Below are positions 1 through 4,715 of a stretch of 5,297 nt of DNA, in pieces. The notes under the pieces are model-generated. The model was not told the DNA's origin, searched no databases, and saw only the letters and a list, made by a program, of their open reading frames with translations. Source of the DNA: JAEUMD01 sp964559355 (lineage in GTDB: Bacteria > Pseudomonadota > Alphaproteobacteria > Rhizobiales > Hyphomicrobiaceae); assembly GCA_964559355.1 (NCBI GenBank), contig CAZLHQ010000203.1, positions 1-5,297 on the forward strand, in the 5' to 3' direction. How positions within the stretch are numbered: position 1 is the stretch's first letter; each line of letters opens with the position of its first letter. Position numbers and translations under genes: made by a program.

Positions 1-195
1 GGCCTCGCCGACGAAATCCGTCATCTGCCCGGCCATGATCTTCAGCAGGGTCGACTTGCCCGCGCCGTTCAAGCCGACGACGCCGATCTTGGCGCCCGGA
101 AAGAACGACAGCGAGATGTCTTTCAAGACCTGCTTGCCGCCGGGATAGGTCTTCGACAGCTTATGCATGTGGTAGACATACTGTGGGTTCGCCAT
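1..195 (-). CDS. ettA: Energy-dependent translational throttle protein EttA (ABC-F ATPase), N-terminal part, cut by window edge
   Basis: ABC-F proteins are soluble twin-ATPase factors that bind the ribosomal E site. EttA gates the start of elongation according to the ATP/ADP state and has no membrane partner. The 65 visible residues include the Walker A loop GLNGAGKST at about 41-49, preceded by the ABC-F-typical stretch SLSFFPGAKIG at 28-38. The opening (MANPQYVYHMHKLSKTYPGG) and the ISLSFFPGAKIGVVGLNGAG region match EttA as I remember it more closely than Uup or the YheS type. The ATG at 195-193 is supported by a GAGGAGA Shine-Dalgarno on the minus strand (205-211), 9 bases upstream. The second ATPase domain and the P-site tRNA interaction motif lie outside the window. 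The gene is divergent from the DsbA-like gene. The ABC-F assignment is nearly certain; the EttA subgroup is very likely. Confidence 0.95.
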   Translation of the reverse strand, partial: MANPQYVYHMHKLSKTYPGGKQVLKDISLSFFPGAKIGVVGLNGAGKSTLLKIMAGQMTDFVGEA

Positions 196-243
196 TTTGG
201 GCGCTCTCCTCGAACGGCCTGGAGTTGGGTGGATTTGCCGAGG

Positions 244-273
244 GTTCTAGCGGAAGCGGTGTGCTGGCTCAAG
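244..273 (-). promoter_or_regulatory. Candidate sigma-70-type promoter of ettA
   Basis: On the minus strand, CTTGAG (268-273; the alphaproteobacterial -35 is CTTGAC) is followed by TAGAAC (244-249) as a -10. The spacing is 17 bases, counted from TTGAGC at 267-272. Transcription would start near 237 and give a leader of about 42 bases carrying the ettA ribosome binding site. Each hexamer matches the TTGACA/TATAAT consensus at only 4 of 6 positions, so this is a plausible guess. I found no comparable promoter on the plus strand for the DsbA-like gene in the same 139-base gap. Confidence 0.35.
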
Positions 274-334
274 CATTGCCAGAAGGGCGACCTGCGCACT
301 TTCGCAGCGGCCCAATTCATGTGAGATTGCCTCG

Positions 335-979
335 ATGCAAAAGCCCCCGGAACAGCCCCGCCACCTCGTCTATTTCGCCGACCCGATGTGCTCTTGGTGC
401 TGGGGGTTTGCGCCCGTCATCAATAGCCTTGCCGACCACTTCGGCGAGCGCTTGCCGGTAACGCTGGTGGTGGGCGGTTTGCGGCCGGGCACCACCTCGG
501 TGATGTCGGATGAAATGAAGCGCGACATCCGCGAGCACTGGGAGATGGTCGCCGAACAGACCGGGCAGCCGTTCGATTTCTCGTTCTTCGACCGCAAAGG
601 TTTCATCTACGACACCGAGCCCGCCGCACGCGCCGCCGTGGTCGCGCGGCTGCTCAATCCACGCCTCGCGCTCGTCTACCTGACCAGCGTACAGCGCGCC
701 TTTTATGCCGAAGGCCGCGACGTGACGGATGGGGATGTGCTGGCCGATATCGCTGCCGAGCATGGCCTCGACCGGCGCGAGTTCAAAGCGGCAATGGCGA
801 CGAAGGAGGCCGGTATTGCCACCAGTCAGGATTTCGAAGCAACGCGCGCTTCCGGCGTCAGTGCGTTCCCCACGCTCTATGCCGGCGAACTCGAGAGCGG
901 CTATGCGATGGTGACGGCGGGATACCGACCGCTCGATGGCCTTGCCGATATCCTGGAGGATTGGCTGGCGCAGCCTTGA
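335..979 (+). CDS. DsbA-family thioredoxin-fold oxidoreductase / predicted protein-disulfide isomerase (COG3531 type)
   Basis: This 214-residue thioredoxin-fold protein has the active site DPMCSWCWGF at 16-25 (redox cysteines Cys19 and Cys22). A helical insertion of about 85-170 follows, then the cis-proline loop SAFPTL with Pro179 near the C terminus; this is the DsbA arrangement. The DPMCSWCWGF form is typical of the cytoplasmic COG3531/FrnE-like branch of predicted disulfide isomerases. There is no signal peptide or membrane segment, so it should act in the cytoplasm, unlike classical periplasmic DsbA; its substrate is unknown. ATG 335 is the only good start: upstream in-frame codons contain no ATG, GTG or TTG back to at least 317, and GTGAGA at 321-326 is a weak ribosome binding site 8 bases away. 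It faces ettA divergently and the VOC gene convergently, so it is probably a single-gene unit. The fold assignment is firm; the reaction direction (oxidase, isomerase or reductase) is not. Confidence 0.9.
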   Translation: MQKPPEQPRHLVYFADPMCSWCWGFAPVINSLADHFGERLPVTLVVGGLRPGTTSVMSDEMKRDIREHWEMVAEQTGQPFDFSFFDRKGFIYDTEPAARAAVVARLLNPRLALVYLTSVQRAFYAEGRDVTDGDVLADIAAEHGLDRREFKAAMATKEAGIATSQDFEATRASGVSAFPTLYAGELESGYAMVTAGYRPLDGLADILEDWLAQP

Positions 980-1006
980 ACGGCCGCTTCATGAACGGCT
1001 GCGCCA
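977..1006 (+). repeat. Imperfect 15-base tandem duplication at the DsbA-like stop codon
   Basis: Two 15-base units, 977-991 and 992-1006, share TGAACGGC at their start and match at 12 of 15 positions. The first unit starts with the TGA stop of the DsbA-like gene. The second supplies another TGA in the same frame exactly five codons later. It may be a small slippage duplication; chance cannot be excluded at this length. Confidence 0.35.
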
Positions 1007-1009
1007 TCA

Positions 1010-1025
1010 AGCCTGTGGTCAGGCT
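1010..1025. terminator. Perfect hairpin between convergent genes, candidate bidirectional terminator
   Basis: AGCCTG (1010-1015) and CAGGCT (1020-1025) form a perfect 6-bp stem around a TGGT tetraloop. It sits in the 45-base gap between the convergent DsbA-like and VOC genes, and its last base is the first base of the VOC stop codon complement (TCA at 1025-1027). Position and symmetry suit a shared terminator, but neither side has a T-tract, so a classical intrinsic terminator is not demonstrated. Confidence 0.4.
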
Positions 1026-1408
1026 CAACCTTCGAGCCGCTCGGCGATCAGCATCATTCCGCCAGCCGTCTCCACGACAGCCTCGACCGTGCCGTAGCTC
1101 GTCACCGTCGTCGCCAGGATTTCGGCATTGTCGCCAAGCTCGTCCAGCGCATCGGGCAGGCTCTCGACGAACACGTATGACAAAGCGCGGTTGACAGCCT
1201 TGGCGGCGACCGTCTCGCCAAACTCCTGGGCGATCAGCGCACGCGCCGTCACCACCACCGACGAGCCGTTCTCGGCTTGCCAGCCCGTACATGGGCAACC
1301 TGTGCCCGTGGAGACCGGAACAAAACCCAACGCGGCGAACGCATCTGCTGCGGCATCCATATCGTCGACAACCTGCATCGGCTGGATGTTGCGGGCGGTA
1401 AGGCTCAT
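1025..1408 (-). CDS. Small VOC-superfamily (glyoxalase/bleomycin-resistance-like) protein
   Basis: This is a 127-residue soluble protein with the size and beginning of a single vicinal-oxygen-chelate module. It runs strand-helix (IQPMQVVDDMDAAADAFAALGFVPV at about 8-32), later strands around SSVVVTAR and LSYVFVES, and a terminal GGMMLIAERLEG. Members include glyoxalases, dioxygenases and antibiotic-binding proteins; the substrate cannot be read here, and I could not identify a convincing set of metal-ligand His/Glu residues. Two ATGs compete, at 1414-1412 and 1408-1406. The strong GAGGAG on the minus strand (1417-1422) is only 2 bases from the first but 8 from the second, so I chose the second; the longer form would add Met-Ile. 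A -10-like GATAAT (1439-1444, minus) lacks a good -35. The gene follows the CPBP gene by 102 bases on the same strand and may be transcribed with it. The gene is real; the family call is moderate. Confidence 0.6.
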   Translation of the reverse strand: MSLTARNIQPMQVVDDMDAAADAFAALGFVPVSTGTGCPCTGWQAENGSSVVVTARALIAQEFGETVAAKAVNRALSYVFVESLPDALDELGDNAEILATTVTSYGTVEAVVETAGGMMLIAERLEG

Positions 1409-1416
1409 GATCATCT

Positions 1417-1422
1417 CTCCTC
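1417..1422 (-). promoter_or_regulatory. Ribosome binding site that decides the VOC gene start
   Basis: GAGGAG on the minus strand is 8 bases from the ATG at 1408 but only 2 bases from the ATG at 1414. Normal spacing is about 5-10 bases, so translation should begin at the inner ATG. Confidence 0.7.
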
Positions 1423-1510
1423 TTCGAGGTTTTGAAGAATTATCCCCCCGATAAGCGAGTCTGGTCTGTGCCTCCCATCACACGGGACGCCGCTGAGATG
1501 ATTTGGCGCG

Positions 1511-2314
1511 CTATTTGCTGATCCAGGGCAGCCGGAAATCTCCCTGGAATGCAATTCCGGTGAAGAAATAGCCGCCTAGACCAATGGTGAAGACGAGCAT
1601 GCCCCACAGGCTGTGCTCGATCGCCACGGCCCACAGCGAGCGTGAGCGCTCATAGCGATAGGCGAACAACGCTCCGGTGAGCGTGGTTCCCACCACCGCC
1701 AGCCAGTTGCCGAACAGCACATGGCCAAAGCCGAACAGCAAGGCGTTGATGCCGATCATCGCCCAGCGATGGTGGTCGAACAGCGGACCATAGCGGTGAA
1801 AGAAGAACGTGCGATAGGCGATCTCCTGCGGGATCACCGACAGCAACGGATAGAACAGCATCACGCGCCGCCACACCTGCGGCCGTTCACGCGGCATCGC
1901 CAGGAACTCGCGCGGCATGATCTCCGCCACCGCGAACGCGAGCGCCCCGCCTGCGATGACAAGCACCAAGGCCATCCAAAACAAGTGACGCAAGGCAAAA
2001 CCCGCCAGCAGCTCACGCTTCATCGAGAACGAGCGATCGGCGAGCAGAAACAGCGTGAAGGCGATGACGAGTGGCGGCAACACCGTGAACAGCGGCAACC
2101 GATACGCCAGGATCACGTAGGTCATGACGACGGGAATGACGAGATAGAGCACGACCATCTCGCCAATCAACCGCAGGCGCCGCGCCAGGCCCGGATGAGC
2201 GATGTAGGCCGGGCGCGGCAACGAGCCTACTGCGGTTAGAGCTGGAACCACCGACGCATGCGTGATAGGCGCCGCCGAAGCGCTCGATCTCGTCCCCCGC
2301 CGGCTTCCGCTCAT
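1511..2314 (-). CDS. CPBP-family (CAAX/Abi) intramembrane glutamic endopeptidase
   Basis: This 267-residue polytopic inner-membrane protein has a Ser/Arg/Pro-rich cytosolic N terminus of about 45 residues. Hydrophobic segments lie near 51-71, 75-92, 108-131, 150-165, 185-200, 203-218 and 226-251. The CPBP motifs appear in order: PQEIAYR (motif 1, Glu164 and Arg168, with Gln163 where the classical EExxxR has a first Glu), FGFGH (motif 2 FxxxH, Phe194 and His198), and His234 in EHSLWG (motif 3). The family includes eukaryotic Rce1, which trims prenylated CAAX proteins, and bacterial bacteriocin-immunity or stress-linked members; bacterial substrates are mostly unknown. The ATG follows the ELM1-type stop codon by 4 bases, and a GGGG at 2325-2328 gives a weak binding site 10 bases upstream, so translation is probably coupled. 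The second catalytic Glu is retained, so activity is plausible. A later start would cut into the cytosolic tail (GTG codon 22) or the first membrane segment (Met53) and is less likely. Confidence 0.88.
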   Translation of the reverse strand: MSGSRRGTRSSASAAPITHASVVPALTAVGSLPRPAYIAHPGLARRLRLIGEMVVLYLVIPVVMTYVILAYRLPLFTVLPPLVIAFTLFLLADRSFSMKRELLAGFALRHLFWMALVLVIAGGALAFAVAEIMPREFLAMPRERPQVWRRVMLFYPLLSVIPQEIAYRTFFFHRYGPLFDHHRWAMIGINALLFGFGHVLFGNWLAVVGTTLTGALFAYRYERSRSLWAVAIEHSLWGMLVFTIGLGGYFFTGIAFQGDFRLPWISK

Positions 2315-2318
2315 GTGC

Positions 2319-3299
2319 TCATTGCCCCATCATACCGGAAAGGAAGCACGCCCGGCTCTGCCAGCGCTGTTCGATCGCGCGGGCAATTTCGCCAGCCGCT
2401 TCGATCGGCGGATGCGACCAGTCGAGATCGATGGCGCCATCCGTTTCAAGCGGACGCGTTGCCCCGCAGGCGGTAAGCGCGTCGTGGAAGCGATGAAACT
2501 TGGCGCTGCCGCCACTGGGTCGAAACACCAGCACCGGCCTTCCGGTCGCCGCCGCCTCACCCGTCATCGAGACGCTGTCGGCCGTCACCACGATGGCATC
2601 GGCCTTGGCAAGAAACCGCGCATAGGGGTTCTCGCCCTCGCCCGTAAACAGGACGTGCGGGAAATTGCTGATGGCGTCGCGCGCTGCGGCAAGCACCGCG
2701 GCAGGCGTGCGCCGCGATGGCGTCAGCAGGAAGCTCGCGCCCGCCTTGCCGAGCTTGCGCAGAGCCGCGGCCAAGCGATCGCAATCCTCTGTCGTGTAGC
2801 GCCACACCTTGGAAACGCCGCCAAGCGCCACCATCAGGCGCGGGTGAGGCAGGGCATCGATCGCCGGATCGGGTGCGGCTCGCAGATCGGCAAGCAGTTT
2901 GGACGTGAAGCGATGTGCCGGCGTCAGCGTTGTGATGACATTGGCGCCCCGGCGCCGATCATGCTCGGGCACCCAGATGAGATCGGCGATGCGGGCGCTC
3001 GTGTGTGGATCCTGTAAGGCGACCGTGAATGTGCCTGGACCGGCTCGCCGTCGCACCAGCCGCAATGTAGGCATGGCGGTGCGCCCGACCGCGATCACCA
3101 GGGCTGGCCAGGGCGGGCTGCAATCGAAATCGGGATCGGCTGGCCCCCACGGCGCCAAGGCGTTGGCAAGACCTCTCGGTGCCACGCGGCGCACCTCGTA
3201 ATCGACGCCAAGCGCCTCGGCGACGCCCAGCGCCTGCGCCTCGTGCCCAGCCTTGCCGTCGGTGATTAGCCAAGCCCTGGCCCCCTTCAGCGATGGCAC
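2319..3299 (-). CDS. ELM1-like protein (DUF1022, COG3660), probable GT-B-fold enzyme of unknown function
   Basis: This 326-residue soluble protein belongs to the family named after plant mitochondrial-fission factor ELM1. Visible marks are TDGKAGHE at 13-20, ALQDPH at 94-99 after a short strand, LGGVSK at 159-164 opening the C-terminal half, GEGENPY at 220-226, and the signature VTADSVSMTGEA at 238-249 followed by RPVLVF. The two-half layout with a late Gly/Ser-rich loop resembles GT-B glycosyltransferases, and the family was once listed as a predicted nucleoside-sugar enzyme. The bacterial function is not established, and a fission role should not be transferred from plants. The start is GTG at 3299-3297: GGGGGA (minus, 3306-3311) lies 6 bases upstream, while the nearby ATG at 3306 is in another frame. 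The CPBP gene follows after 4 bases, so the two are almost certainly one operon. The gene is divergent from the Lrp/AsnC gene. The family call is firm, the biochemistry unknown. Confidence 0.92.
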   Translation of the reverse strand: MPSLKGARAWLITDGKAGHEAQALGVAEALGVDYEVRRVAPRGLANALAPWGPADPDFDCSPPWPALVIAVGRTAMPTLRLVRRRAGPGTFTVALQDPHTSARIADLIWVPEHDRRRGANVITTLTPAHRFTSKLLADLRAAPDPAIDALPHPRLMVALGGVSKVWRYTTEDCDRLAAALRKLGKAGASFLLTPSRRTPAAVLAAARDAISNFPHVLFTGEGENPYARFLAKADAIVVTADSVSMTGEAAATGRPVLVFRPSGGSAKFHRFHDALTACGATRPLETDGAIDLDWSHPPIEAAGEIARAIEQRWQSRACFLSGMMGQ

Positions 3300-3332
3300 T
3301 GCGCATCCCCCACATTCGGCACCGCATAACCG

Positions 3333-3347
3333 TGCACGCGGCGTGCA
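3333..3347. promoter_or_regulatory. Perfect 15-base palindrome, candidate operator in the ELM1-type leader
   Basis: TGCACGCGGCGTGCA has 7-base arms around a single central G. It lies 33 bases upstream of the GTG start of the ELM1-type gene and about 200 bases upstream of the Lrp/AsnC gene. An operator for a dimeric regulator or an mRNA leader hairpin would both fit. No specific regulator is recognised. Confidence 0.4.
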
Positions 3348-3443
3348 AAACGGCTTGCTCCGGTTCCAGCTAAGTCAGCCGACGCGCAATTTCCCGCATG
3401 TCTTGTCATTTCTGGCATATCTATCCTTGCGTGCGGGTGCTGC

Positions 3444-3472
3444 ATTCCACAAACTGCTGCCGATACCGTCAA
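3444..3472 (-). promoter_or_regulatory. Candidate sigma-70-type promoter for the ELM1-type/CPBP operon
   Basis: On the minus strand, TTGACG (3467-3472, 5 of 6 to TTGACA) is separated by 17 bases from TGGAAT (3444-3449, 4 of 6 to TATAAT). Transcription would begin near 3437 and leave a leader of about 138 bases containing the palindrome at 3333-3347. The -35 box sits inside a second palindrome (3464-3477). I did not find a convincing plus-strand promoter for the Lrp/AsnC gene in this 248-base gap; TTGTCA at 3403-3408 has no -10 at proper spacing. Confidence 0.4.
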
Positions 3473-3477
3473 CGGTA
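3464..3477. promoter_or_regulatory. Perfect 14-base palindrome overlapping a -35 box, candidate operator
   Basis: TACCGTCAACGGTA has perfect 6-base arms around a central CA. It covers the candidate -35 hexamer of the minus-strand promoter and lies 71 bases upstream of the Lrp/AsnC start. This size and placement suit a repressor site between divergent genes, with the adjacent Lrp/AsnC protein as the first candidate ligand; that link is inference. Confidence 0.4.
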
Positions 3478-3547
3478 CAGCGACGCGAATCGCAGCGCAG
3501 CATCGTCTCACGTCACATCACAACCGGCTTTTGGAATTCTAGCCAAC

Positions 3548-4024
3548 ATGCGTGTCCGCCTCGACGCCACCGACTGGCGTATCCTCAAGGAGCTGCAGGC
3601 CGATGGCCGCATGACCAACGTGGCGCTGGCCGCCCGCGTCGGGCTTTCTGCGCCACCCTGCCTGCGGCGCGTGCGCGCGCTTGAGGAAGCCGGCCTCATC
3701 AACGGTTACACGGTCCTGCTCGACGAGGCGGCATTGGGCTTCTCGCTGACGGCATTTGCACTGGTCGGGTTGCATAACCAGTCCGAAGCCCAACTGAGAG
3801 CTTTCGAAAACCGTGTCATCGGCTGGAGCATCGTGCGGGAGGCGCACATGCTTTCAGGTGAAAGCGACTACATCCTCAAATGCGTGGCCGCTGACCTCGC
3901 CGCCTTCCAGGCGTTCGTTCTGGAGGAGCTGACCACCGCACCAAACGTGGCGAGCGTTAAGACGTTTCTGACGATCCGCCGCGTCAAGCGCGCACCCGGC
4001 GTGCCGATGACGGAGCGGGAGTAG
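3548..4024 (+). CDS. Lrp/AsnC-family transcriptional regulator
   Basis: This 158-residue protein is close to the usual 150-165 of the family. Residues 5-53 are the N-terminal winged helix-turn-helix: LDATDWRILKELQADGR, then NVALAARVGLS as the first helix and turn, and the recognition helix APPCLRRVRALEEAGLI. Residues about 67-144 are the RAM (amino-acid-binding, oligomerising) domain, with the family-typical SGESDYILK at 103-111 in the effector-binding turn. Such proteins form octamers and control amino-acid transport or metabolism, often including their own gene. Starting at ATG 3548 gives a normal N terminus; an in-frame ATG at 3398 would add 50 unusual Cys-rich residues over the control region and is rejected. 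The binding site is poor (GGA at about 3534-3536), so translation may be weak. The gene is divergent from the ELM1-type/CPBP operon and convergent with greA, and its TAG stop opens a heptamer array. The effector is unknown. Confidence 0.93.
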   Translation: MRVRLDATDWRILKELQADGRMTNVALAARVGLSAPPCLRRVRALEEAGLINGYTVLLDEAALGFSLTAFALVGLHNQSEAQLRAFENRVIGWSIVREAHMLSGESDYILKCVAADLAAFQAFVLEELTTAPNVASVKTFLTIRRVKRAPGVPMTERE

Positions 4025-4056
4025 GTTTTCGGTTCTAGGAACTAGGTTCTAGGTAT
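4022..4056 (+). repeat. Degenerate heptamer array after the Lrp-like stop codon (5 units)
   Basis: Units begin at 4022, 4029, 4036, 4043 and 4050, each exactly 7 bases, consensus TAGGTTC. The first TAG is the gene's stop codon. The second unit begins TCG instead of TAG, and the third is TAGGAAC, so GTTC, GAAC, GTTC alternate between TAG spacers and can form small competing hairpins. Because 7 is not a multiple of 3, TAG occurs in all three reading frames by position 4052. Confidence 0.65.
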
Positions 4057-4093
4057 GAAGTGGGATGGCAGAGCACCAAATCATCACCACGAA

Positions 4094-4136
4094 TTCCCTA
4101 AAACCTAATCCCTTAAACCTATCACCTGAAAACCTA
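4094..4136 (-). repeat. Degenerate heptamer array after the greA stop codon (6 units)
   Basis: Read on the minus strand from 4136, the units are TAGGTTT (4136-4130), an 8-base unit (4129-4122), TAGGTTT (4121-4115), AAGGGAT (4114-4108), TAGGTTT (4107-4101) and TAGGGAA (4100-4094). TAGGTTT recurs three times exactly and the first TAG is the greA stop. The array is the inverted counterpart of the one at 4022-4056; the 37 bases between them (4057-4093) show no repeat. Confidence 0.65.
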
Positions 4137-4613
4137 CTTCCACTCGATCTTGATCACTTCGAACGAGCGCGAGCCCTTGGGCGTCGTCACCTCGGCGCTG
4201 TCACCGATCGCCTTGCCGATCAGCGCGCGTGCGATCGGGGAGGAAATGGAAATCTTGCCTTCCTTCAGATTGGCCTCGAAGTCGCCGACGATCTGATAGC
4301 GCACCTTGTCTTCGGTATCCTCATCGACCAGCGTCACCGTGGCGCCGAACTTGACCGTATCGCCCGACAGTTGTTTCGGATCGACGATGTCGGCGCGCGA
4401 CAGCTTGTCCTCAAGATCGGCCACCTTGGCCTCGTTGAGTCCCTGGGCTTCCTTGGCCGAGTGGTACTCGGCATTCTCGGAGAGGTCGCCGTGGGCTCGC
4501 GCTTCGGCAATTGCCTGGATGATGCGCGGCCGCTCCTGAGATTTGAGGCGGTGGAGTTCGGCCTCGAGGCGCTGGTACCCGTGCGTGGTCATCGGCACCC
4601 GTTCCATCGACAT
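4134..4613 (-). CDS. greA: Transcription elongation factor GreA
   Basis: GreA enters the secondary channel of RNA polymerase and stimulates cleavage of backtracked RNA, freeing stalled complexes. The 159 residues match the usual length of about 158. The N-terminal coiled coil (about 8-77) begins VPMTTHGYQRLEAELHRLK and carries the tip GDLSENAEY at 42-50, where Asp43 and Glu46 correspond to the catalytic acids Asp41 and Glu44 of E. coli. The C-terminal FKBP-like domain contains VKFGATVTLVDEDT, YQIVGDFEA and the highly conserved ISSPIARALIGK, ending EVIKIEWK. The ATG at 4613-4611 is chosen because GGAG (minus, 4623-4626) lies 9 bases upstream; the ATG at 4607 is 15 bases away, and a TTG at 4628 would overlap that site. 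It follows carB by 124 bases on the same strand, an order common in alphaproteobacteria, and may be read from the car operon. Its stop codon lies inside an inverted repeat shared with the Lrp-like gene. Confidence 0.97.
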   Translation of the reverse strand: MSMERVPMTTHGYQRLEAELHRLKSQERPRIIQAIAEARAHGDLSENAEYHSAKEAQGLNEAKVADLEDKLSRADIVDPKQLSGDTVKFGATVTLVDEDTEDKVRYQIVGDFEANLKEGKISISSPIARALIGKAIGDSAEVTTPKGSRSFEVIKIEWK

Positions 4614-4631
4614 CGCTAACGTCTCCAAGAT

Positions 4632-4654
4632 GGCCCTGCTTGACGGCAGGGGCC
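4632..4654 (-). promoter_or_regulatory. GC-rich hairpin just upstream of the greA ribosome binding site
   Basis: GGCCCTGC (4632-4639) pairs with GCAGGGGCC (4646-4654) around a 6-base loop, giving 8 base pairs with one bulged C on the minus-strand RNA. It ends 5 bases before the GGAG at 4623-4626. It may influence greA translation or transcript ends; no T-tract follows it. Confidence 0.35.
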
Positions 4655-4684
4655 CGGCTTCTTCGCGTCATGCTCTCGAGAAGT

Positions 4685-4715
4685 GGCTTGCTCCGGACGC
4701 CGAGCCCGGGAAGCC
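4685..4715 (-). terminator. Hairpin 22 bases after carB, possible weak terminator or processing stem
   Basis: GGCTT (4685-4689) pairs with AAGCC (4711-4715), and GCTC (4690-4693) with GAGC (4702-4705), with a further GG/CC pair inside, a bulged C and a five-base bulge at 4706-4710. It lies between the carB stop and greA. Lacking a T-tract it is not a classical intrinsic terminator; partial termination or RNA protection are alternatives. Confidence 0.3.

Larger units (their letters stand above)
4013..4145. repeat. 18-base inverted repeat joining the 3' ends of the Lrp-like gene and greA
   Basis: The left arm GAGCGGGAGTAGGTTTTC (4013-4030) and the reverse complement of 4128-4145, GAGTGGAAGTAGGTTTTC, agree at 16 of 18 positions; the inner 10 bases of each arm are identical. 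Each arm holds the last three sense codons, the TAG stop and six bases after it, so the convergent genes end in mirror image. The arms are 97 bases apart. In RNA the Lrp-like transcript would pair along the arm with one G-U wobble and one C-A mismatch. No T-tract follows either arm, so a termination role is possible but not shown. Confidence 0.75.

Noticed and set aside
1440..1454. Hairpin TTATC / GATAA around five C in the CPBP-VOC gap
   Set aside because: Only five A/T-rich base pairs with no T-tract; it is too weak to call a terminator.
1721..2239. A 172-codon plus-strand frame opposite the CPBP gene
   Set aside because: It is low-complexity Gln/His/Arg/Glu-rich, the expected complement of hydrophobic membrane-protein codons; the opposite strand carries the CPBP motifs.
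2262..3017. A 251-codon open frame on the plus strand opposite the ELM1-type gene
   Set aside because: It is antisense to a clearly conserved protein, is Arg/His/Gln-rich with no recognisable domain, and is typical of the long shadow frames in high-GC DNA.
3403..3408. TTGTCA as a -35 box for the Lrp/AsnC gene
   Set aside because: No -10-like hexamer at 16-18 bases; TATCCT at 3422-3427 is only 13 bases away.
3398..3547. A longer N terminus for the Lrp/AsnC regulator from the ATG at 3398
   Set aside because: The extra 50 residues are Cys-rich, do not look like the family, and would cover the palindrome and promoter-like region. ATG 3548 gives the normal family start.
4055..4108. A 17-codon ATG frame between the heptamer arrays (MKWDGRAPNHHHEFPKT)
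   Set aside because: AGG only 3 bases before the ATG is too close for a ribosome binding site, the frame ends inside the repeat, and nothing else supports translation.
4094..4136. Similarity of the right array to plant-type telomere repeat TTTAGGG
   Set aside because: One TTTAGGG occurs by virtue of the degenerate TAGG units; the array is short, irregular and between bacterial housekeeping genes.
4065..4619. A 184-codon plus-strand frame across greA
   Set aside because: greA on the other strand is unmistakable; this frame has no family features and starts in the repeat region.
4639..4668. CTTGAC on the plus strand, a perfect alphaproteobacterial -35 box facing carB
   Set aside because: The position 17 bases on reads TCGCGT, which is not a -10, and there is no gene in that direction. 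The CTTGAC is part of the greA leader hairpin.
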